Assembly: GCF_014205225.1 (NCBI RefSeq)
Contig: NZ_JACHNB010000001.1
Span: 9,281,501-9,345,500 of the forward strand
Direction: 5' to 3'
From: Actinoplanes octamycinicus
GTDB taxonomy: Bacteria; Actinomycetota; Actinomycetes; Mycobacteriales; Micromonosporaceae
DNA length: 64,000 nt
Shown here: one piece after another, positions 34,684-42,198 of the stretch
Position numbering within the stretch: position 1 is the stretch's first letter
Layout of the letters: each line of letters begins with the position of its first letter
The notes under the pieces: model-generated
Told to the model about the DNA's origin: nothing
The model's input: the letters and a program-made list of their open reading frames with translations, nothing else
The model's database searches: none
Translations under genes and position numbers: made by a program

Positions 34684-34751
34684 GAGAGCACTGCTCTTGA
34701 CAAGGAGCGCCGCTACGGAGTTCACTGATTTCAACAGAGAGCACTGCTCTC
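34684..34751. promoter_or_regulatory. Second operator pair (GAGAGCACTGCTCTC type) with -35 TTGACA
   Basis: GAGAGCACTGCTCTT (34684-34698) and the perfect palindrome GAGAGCACTGCTCTC (34737-34751) flank the probable promoter of the deazaflavin-dependent gene. A consensus -35 TTGACA (34697-34702) touches the first copy. The sequence is different from the TTTACTC operators next door, so a different regulator is expected. Confidence 0.75.
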
Positions 34752-34768
34752 GAAACGAGGAGGACGAC

Positions 34769-35206
34769 ATGCGGTACCTGGCACCGAAGCGGGCGACGAA
34801 CCTGTTCAACGACTTCGCCAAGTGGCTGACCGCGCACGGCGTGAGCCTGATGGGCAGCCGGGTGCTGGCGGTCCGCGGGCGCAAGAGCGGCGAGGTGCGG
34901 ACGACCGTGGTGAACGTGTTCGAGCACGACGGCGAGCGCTATCTGCTGGCGCCGCGCGGGCACACCCAGTGGGTGCGCAACCTGCGGGCGGCCGGCGCCG
35001 GCGAGCTGCGGCTGGGGCGGCGCCGCCAGGGTTTCACCCCGGTCGAGATGGCGGACCGGGACAAGCCCGAGCTGATCCGGCTCTACCTGCGCAAGTGGGC
35101 GTGGGAGACGGGGGCGTTCTTCGACGGGCTCAAGGCGGACTCGCCGGAGGCCGACATCGCGGCGGCCGCCCCCGGCTTCCCGGTCTTCAAGATCGTCCCG
35201 AAGTGA
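34769..35206 (+). CDS. Deazaflavin (F420)-dependent nitroreductase-family protein
   Basis: Protein of 145 residues of the Ddn/FDOR-A type split-barrel family: VLAVRGRKSGEVRTTVVNV near residues 30-48 and YLLAPRGHTQWVRNLRAAG near 57-75 are the family's hallmark segments. Members use reduced F420 to reduce quinones, nitroaromatics or other electrophiles. Good ribosome site GAGGAGG before ATG. Flanked upstream by a pair of GAGAGCACTGCTCTC operators, suggesting inducible expression. Followed by a very long terminator-like palindrome. Confidence 0.9.
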   Translation: MRYLAPKRATNLFNDFAKWLTAHGVSLMGSRVLAVRGRKSGEVRTTVVNVFEHDGERYLLAPRGHTQWVRNLRAAGAGELRLGRRRQGFTPVEMADRDKPELIRLYLRKWAWETGAFFDGLKADSPEADIAAAAPGFPVFKIVPK

Positions 35207-35230
35207 GTCGGCGGATCGCGTCGCGGTTTT

Positions 35231-35289
35231 CCCGGCTGGTCCTCACGGGTGTCTCGGCCGGGCCGAGACACCCGTGAGGACCAGCCGGG
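35231..35289. terminator. 59-base perfect palindrome, single copy of the dispersed element
   Basis: A 29-bp stem without mismatch: CCCGGCTGGTCCTCACGGGT followed by GTCTCGGCC on the left, its exact complement on the right and one central base. It lies 24 bases after the nitroreductase-family gene and 47 bases from the end of the convergent LGFP gene, so it can terminate both. The same core (CTCACGGGTGTCTC and its complement) builds the 108-bp arrays at 43.4 and 52.9 kb. Confidence 0.85.
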
Positions 35290-35336
35290 GGGACCGTGAG
35301 TCGCGCGGCCGTCCGGGCCCCGAGCTTTCGCGCGTC

Positions 35337-35789
35337 TCAGCAGACCGCGCTCACCTTGCCGTCGTTCCAGCGCCAGATCGTGCCGTGCTGGAAGTGCTGG
35401 TAGCGGCCGCGGCGGTCCGGGGTGGCCGACTCCTCGTCGGTCGGGTATCCGATGCAGCCCGCCTCGCCCCGGTTGCCGCGCCACAGGTCGAGGATGTGCC
35501 CGGTGACCGCGTGCGCGCCGGTCGCCGGGGACCAGTAGATCGAGCCGCCGGCGAACTGCTGCATCCGGCCGCCGTCGGCCGCGGACTGCTCGATGCCGAG
35601 CGGGCAGCCGAGCCGGCCCTTGTTCGAGCCGAGCGACACGTATCGCGCCAGGATCCCGCCGTGCACCCGGAGCCGGCAGTAGGTCGCGCTCTTGTCCGAG
35701 GACTCGCTCTCCTCGGCGTGCGCGGACGGGGTCACACCGAGCACGGCGATGAGGCCTAGCGTGACGGCTGTCAGTGCTCCGAGTTTCAT
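35337..35789 (-). CDS. Secreted LGFP-repeat protein
   Basis: Protein of 150 residues with a signal peptide (MKLGALTAVTLGLIAVLG, cleavage near AHA at 24). The mature part has two LGFP-type repeats (GCPLGIEQSAADGGRMQQF then GGSIYWSP, and GCIGYPTDEESA then QHFQHGTIW). LGFP repeats are found in actinobacterial cell-wall proteins and wall hydrolases and are thought to anchor proteins to the envelope. No catalytic domain is attached here. Convergent with the nitroreductase-family gene. Confidence 0.9.
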   Translation of the reverse strand: MKLGALTAVTLGLIAVLGVTPSAHAEESESSDKSATYCRLRVHGGILARYVSLGSNKGRLGCPLGIEQSAADGGRMQQFAGGSIYWSPATGAHAVTGHILDLWRGNRGEAGCIGYPTDEESATPDRRGRYQHFQHGTIWRWNDGKVSAVC

Positions 35790-36085
35790 AGCAATCCATA
35801 CCGTTGAGGGTGTTTACTTCACCTTCGTACCATTGCCGACTTGGTGAAGTGCGAGTTTCGCCCCAGGATCATCCGGCTCGTCGCTTGGTGGGGCACCTGT
35901 TCCGCAACCACCGGATTCAGCCCGGCGGTCGCCGGGCGGCCCGGTGTCCGGCGGACCTCGCGGGCCGCCACGGGACGGCCGCCTGCGGTTGGGGGCGGCC
36001 CAGCCCGTACCGAAAAAAATGGGGTGGCGTCCTGCTGGCTGATCACCGCGACCACAGGCTTGGTTTCGCCGACTAGCATGGCCCG
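35790..36085. promoter_or_regulatory. Divergent promoter region between LGFP and kinase genes
   Basis: Nearly 300 bases without a gene. CTTCACC (35817-35823) and GGTGAAG form a distant inverted repeat on the LGFP side. On the kinase side a -10-like TAGCAT (36074-36079) ends 6 bases before the GTG at 36086, so the kinase message may be leaderless. Nothing else stands out. Confidence 0.4.
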
Positions 36086-37786
36086 GTGCTTGCCCCGGGG
36101 ATTGTGCTCAACGGCCGCTATCAGCTGACCCACCGCATCGCGGCCGGCGGGATGGGCGAGGTGTGGCGCGGCGGGGACCTGCTGCTGCACCGCGAGGTGG
36201 CGGTGAAGGTGCTGCTCCCGGCCCTGATGAACGACAACGACTTCATCACCCGGTTCCGGTCCGAGGCGCGGATGATGGCGCAGCTGCGGCACCCGGGGAT
36301 CGTGCAGGTCTACGACTACGGCGAGAACGCGGTGGTCGACGGCGAGCGGTTCGACTACCTGGTGATGGAGTTCATCGACGGCACGTCGCTGTCGAAGAAG
36401 GTCCAGCAGGCCGGGCGGCTGAGCCCGGCCGAGACGATGTCGATCGTGGCCGGGATGGCGGACGCGCTGCACGCGGCGCACCAGTCCGGGATCATCCACC
36501 GCGACGTGAAACCGAGCAACCTGCTGGTCCGGCCCGGCGGGGCGATCGTGCTGGTCGACTTCGGGATCGCCCGGTCGGTCGGGATCAGCGGCATCACCAG
36601 TACGAACGTGGTGATGGGCTCGGCGCACTACATGGCGCCGGAGCAGGCCGAGGGGCTGCCGGTGACGGCGGCCACCGACGTCTACGCGCTCGGGGCGGTG
36701 GCGTTCACCTGCCTGACCGGGCGGCCGCCCTATGTCGGGGACAACCCGCTCGCGGTGCTGGCGCAGCTGGTGCACGGGCAGCCGCCGGTGCTGCCGCCGG
36801 ACGTGCCGCGGCCGGTGGCGTCGGTGGTGCTGCGGGCGCTGGCCAAGGATCCGGCGCAGCGGTTCCCCAGCGGGGCGGCGCTGGCCGACGCGGCGCGGAA
36901 CGCGGGACGGCCGGCGCCCGGGCCTGGGGGCTGGGGGACGCAGACGGTTCAGCAGCAGGTTTCCGCACCTACTTTTCCGACATTTCCGGTTCAGCAGCCG
37001 GGCCCTCCCGGCGGGTTCCGGGCGGGGTCGGCGCCGGTCGCGGCGGCTCCGACCGCGTCGGGGGCCACGTTCGTCCCGCCTTCCCGCCCGGACAAGCCGG
37101 GCAAGTCACGAAATCTCGCTCTTGTCGGTGGTGCGCTGGCGCTGATCGTCCTCGGCGTCGGGATCATGCTGGCGACCCGGCCCGACAAGGGGCAGGCGGA
37201 CAGCCAGGGCGTGCCGGCCGGCGGCGTCCAGGCGCAGGCCGGGGCCGATCAGCAGCTGCCCGGGGAGGCCGAGGACGAGGTGCTGCCGGCGCCCACCCCG
37301 ACCAAGAAGAACGGCAAGCGCGACAAGGACCAGAAGCCGAAGCCGGGCGCGAGCGAACCGTCCGCCGACCCGTCGGCGGACGGGCCGGGCGACGAGTCCC
37401 CGTCGCCCGACCCGAGCACGGCCACCCCGGAGGAGACCGAGGAGCCGAACAAGTACACCCCCACCCAGGTGTGCGGCAGCGACTTCACGGTGTCCGACCA
37501 GCACAACCTGAAGTCCGCCGCGGGCGTCGTGAAGGGCAAGATCTACCTGCTCTACCGCGCCTCGGACGGGTCGAACTGCGTGGTGACGATGCGGACCGCC
37601 GGACTGGCCAAGAAGGGCGCGGCGTCGGCCTTCCTCGAGGTGCAGGGCAAGAGCGGGAAGACCGACAGCGGCTCGTTCCAGTACTACGCCGGGCCGGTCA
37701 CCGCGGTGGCCAAGGCGACCTGCGTGAAGTGGGGCGGCTCGGTCGGCACGCTCTCCTGGACCAGCGGGTTCGAGCACTGCGACTAG
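36086..37786 (+). CDS. Transmembrane Ser/Thr protein kinase with cysteine-containing outer domain
   Basis: Protein of 566 residues. Kinase domain at about 10-270: glycine loop IAAGGMGEVW, lysine K41 (VAVKVL), catalytic HRDVKPSN (138-145), DFG (158-160) and APEQ (185-188). A proline-rich linker, one membrane helix (about 342-362) and an outside domain follow. The outside part starts with an alanine/proline/aspartate-rich stalk and ends with a domain holding four cysteines (TQVCG, SNCVV, ATCVK, EHCD), probably the sensor. It is not of the PASTA type. GTG start at 36086. The GGDEF gene 52 bases downstream on the same strand could be co-expressed. Confidence 0.94.
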   Translation: MLAPGIVLNGRYQLTHRIAAGGMGEVWRGGDLLLHREVAVKVLLPALMNDNDFITRFRSEARMMAQLRHPGIVQVYDYGENAVVDGERFDYLVMEFIDGTSLSKKVQQAGRLSPAETMSIVAGMADALHAAHQSGIIHRDVKPSNLLVRPGGAIVLVDFGIARSVGISGITSTNVVMGSAHYMAPEQAEGLPVTAATDVYALGAVAFTCLTGRPPYVGDNPLAVLAQLVHGQPPVLPPDVPRPVASVVLRALAKDPAQRFPSGAALADAARNAGRPAPGPGGWGTQTVQQQVSAPTFPTFPVQQPGPPGGFRAGSAPVAAAPTASGATFVPPSRPDKPGKSRNLALVGGALALIVLGVGIMLATRPDKGQADSQGVPAGGVQAQAGADQQLPGEAEDEVLPAPTPTKKNGKRDKDQKPKPGASEPSADPSADGPGDESPSPDPSTATPEETEEPNKYTPTQVCGSDFTVSDQHNLKSAAGVVKGKIYLLYRASDGSNCVVTMRTAGLAKKGAASAFLEVQGKSGKTDSGSFQYYAGPVTAVAKATCVKWGGSVGTLSWTSGFEHCD

Positions 37787-37838
37787 GTCCGTCCTGGATC
37801 TTTCTCAGGGCCAGCCGCCGCCGGTCGATCAAAGCGGC

Positions 37839-38564
37839 ATGACCGGTGGACGGGTGCGTGCGGCGCGGGCCGCGCTGATCGGCCTCACCGTCGGCGTGCT
37901 CGCGCTGGCCGGGCTGGCCGCCTTCGGCATCGGCGGCTACCCGGCCGTCGGCGCGGTGCTCGTCGCCGACCTGGCGATGCTGGCGGTGTGCGCCCGGGCG
38001 TTGTTCGGCAGCGCGCCCGAGGAACGCGAGCAGCCACTGCACGACGGGCTGACCGGCCTGCCGAACCGGGCGATGATGACCGCGGCCGTGGAACGCGCCC
38101 TGCCGGTCGCCGCCGCCGGGCAGGAGCCGGCCGGCCTGCTGGTCTTCGACGTGGACGACCTGACCGACGTGAACTACTCGCTCGGCCAGCGGATCGGCGA
38201 CCTGCTGCTCACCGAGGTGGCGTCCCGGCTGTCCGCCGCGGTGCGCGACACCGACACGGTGGCCCGGGTCGGCGACGACGAGTTCGCCGTGCTGCTCCCC
38301 CGGATCGGTTCGGCGGCGGCCTGCCTGGAGACCGCCCGCCGGCTGCTGGACGCCGTCCGCGGCCCGGCCGACCTGGACGGCTTCCAGGTCCGGATCAGCG
38401 CCGCGGTCGGCGCGGCCGTCTATCCGGCGCACGCCGCCACCCCGACGGAACTCTTCCAACGCGCCGAGACCGCGATGCGCACGGCCAAACAGTCCCGCTC
38501 GGCCACCGCGATGTTCGGCCCGGAACCCAGCCCGGACGACCGCCGCGCGCTGCCCTCCCGCTGA
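37839..38564 (+). CDS. Membrane-anchored GGDEF protein (diguanylate cyclase-like)
   Basis: Protein of 241 residues: two hydrophobic helices (about 10-30 and 33-50), then a GGDEF domain (DGLTGLPNRAMM near 67, metal-site stretch VFDVDDLTDVNYSLG, and the signature VGDDEFAVLL). The second glycine of GGDEF is aspartate, so cyclase activity is uncertain. No EAL domain. Stop TGA (38562-38564) directly meets the stop TCA (38565-38567) of the convergent Uma2 gene, giving TGATCA with no spacer. Confidence 0.9.
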   Translation: MTGGRVRAARAALIGLTVGVLALAGLAAFGIGGYPAVGAVLVADLAMLAVCARALFGSAPEEREQPLHDGLTGLPNRAMMTAAVERALPVAAAGQEPAGLLVFDVDDLTDVNYSLGQRIGDLLLTEVASRLSAAVRDTDTVARVGDDEFAVLLPRIGSAAACLETARRLLDAVRGPADLDGFQVRISAAVGAAVYPAHAATPTELFQRAETAMRTAKQSRSATAMFGPEPSPDDRRALPSR

Positions 38565-39146
38565 TCAGATCCGGTCGATCTCGGTGAGGTCGATGTCGAT
38601 GGGGAACGGCACGGTCAACGTGACCCGGTCATGGAATATCCCGAGAGGCGCGTACTGCCGGGTGGCGGGGTCGAGTTCGTACGCATAGAGAATGACCTTG
38701 CCGGCACCGTCCTCGACACGCCAGAAGTACTCAATCCCGGCCTCAGCATAGAGTTGGGGCTTGCGCTTCCGGTCGCGCTCCTCCGAGTCGGGCGAGACGA
38801 CCTCGACGACCAGCGCGACCGCGTCGGCCGGATACCAGGTGGCCGCTGAGTCGATCTCGGCGTCGGCGTGGACCAGCATCACATCGGGTTCCAAGCGCTG
38901 ACGCGGCCCGAGCACGACCGACATCTCCCGCCGGGCCCGGTAGTGATCCCAGGGAGCCAGTCGGGCAAGCGCATTCTCCAGCAGACGCAGCGCCTTCATG
39001 TGGAAGAGCTGCTGCGGACTCATGGTGACGATGGCTCCGTCGATGAGTTCGGTGTGTGGCGGCAGACCGGGAAGCCGATCCAGGTCGTCAGCGAAATAGC
39101 CCTCCGCCGGAGGCCGTTGCCACTCGGCCAGCGGTTCGGCACTCAT
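38565..39146 (-). CDS. Uma2-family (DUF820) putative nuclease
   Basis: Protein of 193 residues with the PD-(D/E)XK-like pattern of the family: EPDVMLVHAD, then LVVEVVSPDSEERDR and KPQLYAEAGIEYFWRV. The family is abundant in cyanobacteria and actinobacteria, carries a restriction-endonuclease fold and has no firmly known role. Single gene, convergent with the GGDEF gene; its start is 100 bases from the end of the S9 peptidase gene, also on the minus strand. Confidence 0.9.
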   Translation of the reverse strand: MSAEPLAEWQRPPAEGYFADDLDRLPGLPPHTELIDGAIVTMSPQQLFHMKALRLLENALARLAPWDHYRARREMSVVLGPRQRLEPDVMLVHADAEIDSAATWYPADAVALVVEVVSPDSEERDRKRKPQLYAEAGIEYFWRVEDGAGKVILYAYELDPATRQYAPLGIFHDRVTLTVPFPIDIDLTEIDRI

Positions 39147-39246
39147 GCATTCGACCCCCCTGATGGTGACTGACTTCCACGGCAGAGCCTACCCGTCGAA
39201 GAGCCGGAACGACTGATGGCGAGCAGCGAGGCGTGGCCTTCCGGAG

Positions 39247-41277
39247 TCAGCCCAGGAGGTCGGGACGCTGCCAGGGTTGACCGTGGACGTGGTGGGCCAG
39301 GAAGGCGAAGACCGTCTCGTACCAGACCTTGGCGTGGCCCGGGGTGAGGATCCAGTGGTTCTCGGTCGGGAAGAAGAGGAAGCGGTGCGGGCTGGCGCCG
39401 TCCGCGGCCTTCGACCGGGACAGCAGGTCCCACCAGAGGCGCAGCGACTCACCGATCGGCACCCGGTAGTCCTTGTCCCCGTGGATCACCAGCATCGGCG
39501 TGGTGATCCGGTCGGCGAACCGGTGCGGTGAGTTCACCTCGTTCGCCTCCGGGGTCATCTCACGGGTCCAGTAGAACGACGCGTCCGTGGTGCCCATCAT
39601 CTGGTCCAGCGCCCACAGCGAGGCGTGCGTGACGATCGCCGCGAACCGGTCGGTGTGCCCGGCGATCCAGTTCGCCATGTAGCCGCCGAAGCTGCCACCC
39701 ATCGCCGCGACCCGGGTCTCGTCGATGTCGGCGCGCTGCTCGGCGGCGTCGGTGATGGTCATCAGATCGGTGTACGGCGCCGCGCCCCACGCGCCCCAGC
39801 CGCGCCTGATGAACTCCAGCCCGTAGCCGGTGGACAACGCCGGGTCGGGCAGCAACACCGCGTAGCCCCGGGCCACCGCGAGCCACGGGTTCCACCGCCA
39901 GGACCAGGAACTCCACGAGGCCAGCGGCCCGCCGTGGATCCACAGCAGCAGCGGCGCCGGCCGATCCGGGCCGGCCGAGTCCGGCAGCGCCAGCCAGGCG
40001 CGCAGCGGGGTGCCGTCTTCGGCGGTGGCGGTCACCTCGGCCACCCGCCCCGGGATCGGCAGGTCGTCGACCGGGCTGAGCAGGCGCTCCACCGCCGGGG
40101 TGCCCTCCACCGAGACCCGGACCGGGACGGCCGGGCTGTCGGTGGCCGAGCGCAGCGCGTAGATCGACCGGCCGTCCGGGGCCACCTCGAAGTCGGTGTA
40201 CGACCCGTCGTCGGTGGTCAGCCGGGTGGGCTGGCCGGTACGCGCGTCCACCCGCCACAGCGGAGCCCGCCCGTGATGGTCGGCGGCCACGATCAGCGCC
40301 GCGCCGTCCGGCATCCAGCGCAGGCCGGTCGGCCAGCGGTCCCACGACCCGGTCAGCTCCCGGACCGGGCCGCCGGCCAGCGGCACCAGGGCCAGCCAGC
40401 GGTCGCCCGGATCCGCGGCGGTCGACCGGCGGTAGACCACGACGGCCACCTGGGTGCCGTCCGGCGAGATGCGCGGCGCCTCGTACTCGTACTCGGCGTC
40501 GTCGGCCAGGGTGCGGCGCTCGCCGGTCGCCACGTCGATCGCCACCAGGGTGTAGCGCTGCGACCCGGCCGGCTCGGCGACCGCCCAGGTGGCGACCACG
40601 GTCCGGCCGTCCGGGGCGAGATCCCAGCTCGCCATGTCGCCGAGCGCGCGGCCGACGTGCCCGGTCAGGTCGGTCAGCTCCGGCTGCTCGGCGTCGCCGA
40701 GACGGGCGGTGAGCAGCCGGGTGCGGTCCGGGCCGAACGCCTCGTCCCAGTGCCGGATCGGGTAGTCCTCGTAGAGCACCGCGGTGACGCCGGCGTCCTT
40801 GCGCTTCTTCCGGAACTCCCGGTCGTCGTCCGGGTCGGCCGAGGTGGCCGCCAGCGCCGAGCCGAACACCACGGTGCCGCCGGTGCCGGCCACCAGGCCG
40901 CGGACACCGCCGGGCGGGGACGTCACCACCCGGGCGTCGCCGCCGCCGGCGGGCAGCAGCCACAGTGAACTCACCGGCTCGTCGCCGGGATCGTCCGCCG
41001 GGTCCGGCCGGGCCGAGGTGAACAGCAGATCGCCGTCCGCGGTGAAGGCGGCCGCGGTCTCCCCCTTGTCGCTGCGGGTGAGCCGGCGGGCCGGACGGGC
41101 GCCCGCCGGGTCCACCTCCCAGAGCGCGGTGACGTAGCGGTTCCTCTTACGGTCCGGGGTGCTCACCCCGACCACCAGCCGGCGACCGTCCGGGGACAGT
41201 CGCAGGCCGGTGATCCGGGGCAGGGCGACGTAGGCATCGAGGTCAGCGAAAGGGGCCGAACGGTCATCGATGATCAC
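39247..41277 (-). CDS. S9-family prolyl oligopeptidase-type serine peptidase
   Basis: Protein of 676 residues. An N-terminal beta-propeller region (WD40-like PD40 repeats, e.g. GLRLSPDGRRLVVGV and APRISPDGTQVAVVV) covers about 1-400. The catalytic alpha/beta-hydrolase domain follows with IHGGPLASW (oxyanion), the nucleophile AAMGGSFGGYMA, the acid in IHGDKDYRVP and the histidine in TENHWI. No signal peptide, so it acts inside the cell on peptides or acylated peptides. Stands alone on the minus strand, 41 bases beyond the end of the PepSY gene. Confidence 0.93.
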   Translation of the reverse strand: MIIDDRSAPFADLDAYVALPRITGLRLSPDGRRLVVGVSTPDRKRNRYVTALWEVDPAGARPARRLTRSDKGETAAAFTADGDLLFTSARPDPADDPGDEPVSSLWLLPAGGGDARVVTSPPGGVRGLVAGTGGTVVFGSALAATSADPDDDREFRKKRKDAGVTAVLYEDYPIRHWDEAFGPDRTRLLTARLGDAEQPELTDLTGHVGRALGDMASWDLAPDGRTVVATWAVAEPAGSQRYTLVAIDVATGERRTLADDAEYEYEAPRISPDGTQVAVVVYRRSTAADPGDRWLALVPLAGGPVRELTGSWDRWPTGLRWMPDGAALIVAADHHGRAPLWRVDARTGQPTRLTTDDGSYTDFEVAPDGRSIYALRSATDSPAVPVRVSVEGTPAVERLLSPVDDLPIPGRVAEVTATAEDGTPLRAWLALPDSAGPDRPAPLLLWIHGGPLASWSSWSWRWNPWLAVARGYAVLLPDPALSTGYGLEFIRRGWGAWGAAPYTDLMTITDAAEQRADIDETRVAAMGGSFGGYMANWIAGHTDRFAAIVTHASLWALDQMMGTTDASFYWTREMTPEANEVNSPHRFADRITTPMLVIHGDKDYRVPIGESLRLWWDLLSRSKAADGASPHRFLFFPTENHWILTPGHAKVWYETVFAFLAHHVHGQPWQRPDLLG

Positions 41278-41318
41278 TCGGTCTTTCTATCACTCGGGCA
41301 CCCGTTCCGGCCGAAAGG

Positions 41319-42062
41319 TCAGTCGTCGTCGCGACCGTGGTGACGGTCCTTGCCGCCCTTGTCGTCGCCGCCCTTGCCGCTCTTGCCGCCTTTGTCGTCG
41401 TGGCCCTTGTCGTCGGAGGCCCGGCTGCCGCCCTTGTCGTCGCCGGCTTCGGTGCTGCGGGTGCGGCTACCGCCCTTGTCGTCACCCGGCTCGGCGCTGC
41501 GGGTGCGGTTACCGCCCTTGTCATCGCCCGGCTCGGCGTGACGGGTGCGGCTACCGCCCTTGTCGTCACCCGGCTCGGCGTGACGGGTGCGGCTACCGCC
41601 CTTGTCATCGGCGCCCCGGCTCCGGCCGCCCTTGTCGTCGGCGCCCCGGCTCCGGCCACCCTTGTCATCGGCGCTGGCCGAGGCGCTCGGCGAGGCGCTC
41701 GGCGACACCCGGACCTCCGCGCCGCCCTTGATCCGGTGCCGGAGCACCGCCCCGGTGGCGCTGTCCACGTCGATGTCGTGCTCCACCCCGCCGACGATCA
41801 CGTCGACGTCCCAGACCAGCACGCCGTGCTCGGTCTCCCGCTCCACCGACTCGACCGAGCCGCCGCCGGCCGCCCGGATGGCGATCGCCTTGGCCGCTTC
41901 GACGCTGATGGCGACGGAGCTGCTGGCGTACGTCGAAGAGGACGAGGCCGAAGGCGCAGCCGAGGCCGAGAAGCCCCGGTCGCCGGCGAATGCGGCGCCG
42001 GCCGCGCCGATGACGGCGAACGCGCCGGTGGCCAGGACGATAGCGGTGCGAATCTTGAACAT
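41319..42062 (-). CDS. Secreted PepSY-domain protein with charged repeat tail
   Basis: Protein of 247 residues. Signal peptide (about 1-26, TAIVLATGAFAVIGAAGAAFA), a serine/alanine linker, then a PepSY-like domain at about 50-115 (ISVEAAKAIAIRAAGGGSVE, WDVDVIVGG, DIDVDSATGAVL). The C-terminal half is a charged tail built of 14-residue units (DDKGGSRTRHAEPG type) ending in HHGRDDD. PepSY domains are thought to restrain peptidases or act as sensor accessories. ATG at 42062 has GGAGG upstream. GTTAAG and GCTAAG, 11 bases apart, lie upstream and match the sites before the OmpR-type regulator at 23.6 kb. Confidence 0.88.
   Translation of the reverse strand: MFKIRTAIVLATGAFAVIGAAGAAFAGDRGFSASAAPSASSSSTYASSSVAISVEAAKAIAIRAAGGGSVESVERETEHGVLVWDVDVIVGGVEHDIDVDSATGAVLRHRIKGGAEVRVSPSASPSASASADDKGGRSRGADDKGGRSRGADDKGGSRTRHAEPGDDKGGSRTRHAEPGDDKGGNRTRSAEPGDDKGGSRTRSTEAGDDKGGSRASDDKGHDDKGGKSGKGGDDKGGKDRHHGRDDD
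41380..41680. repeat. In-frame repeats encoding the DDKGG tail of the PepSY protein
   Basis: Four units of 42 bases (about 41440-41610) encode DDKGGSRTRHAEPG-type blocks; shorter 30-base units beside them encode ADDKGGRSRG. The tail alternates acidic and basic residues and is expected to be disordered. Confidence 0.85.
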
Positions 42063-42133
42063 GTGTGAAACCTCCAGTCGATCCGTTGGGGAAGACCTTC
42101 GCCGCAAGATCGCTATCCGCACGCTGTCCGATC

Positions 42134-42150
42134 GTTAAGGCACGGCTAAG
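42134..42150. promoter_or_regulatory. 11-bp-spaced GTTAAG/GCTAAG repeats before the PepSY gene
   Basis: GTTAAG at 42134-42139 and GCTAAG at 42145-42150, starts 11 bases apart, about 72 bases upstream of the PepSY start. The spacing and hexamers match the repeats in front of the response regulator gene (23596 and 23607), suggesting control by that two-component system. Confidence 0.55.
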
Positions 42151-42198
42151 ACCCTTTCCCGGTACGCCTCCGTCCCGCCCCGCCCGTCCCGCGCGACG

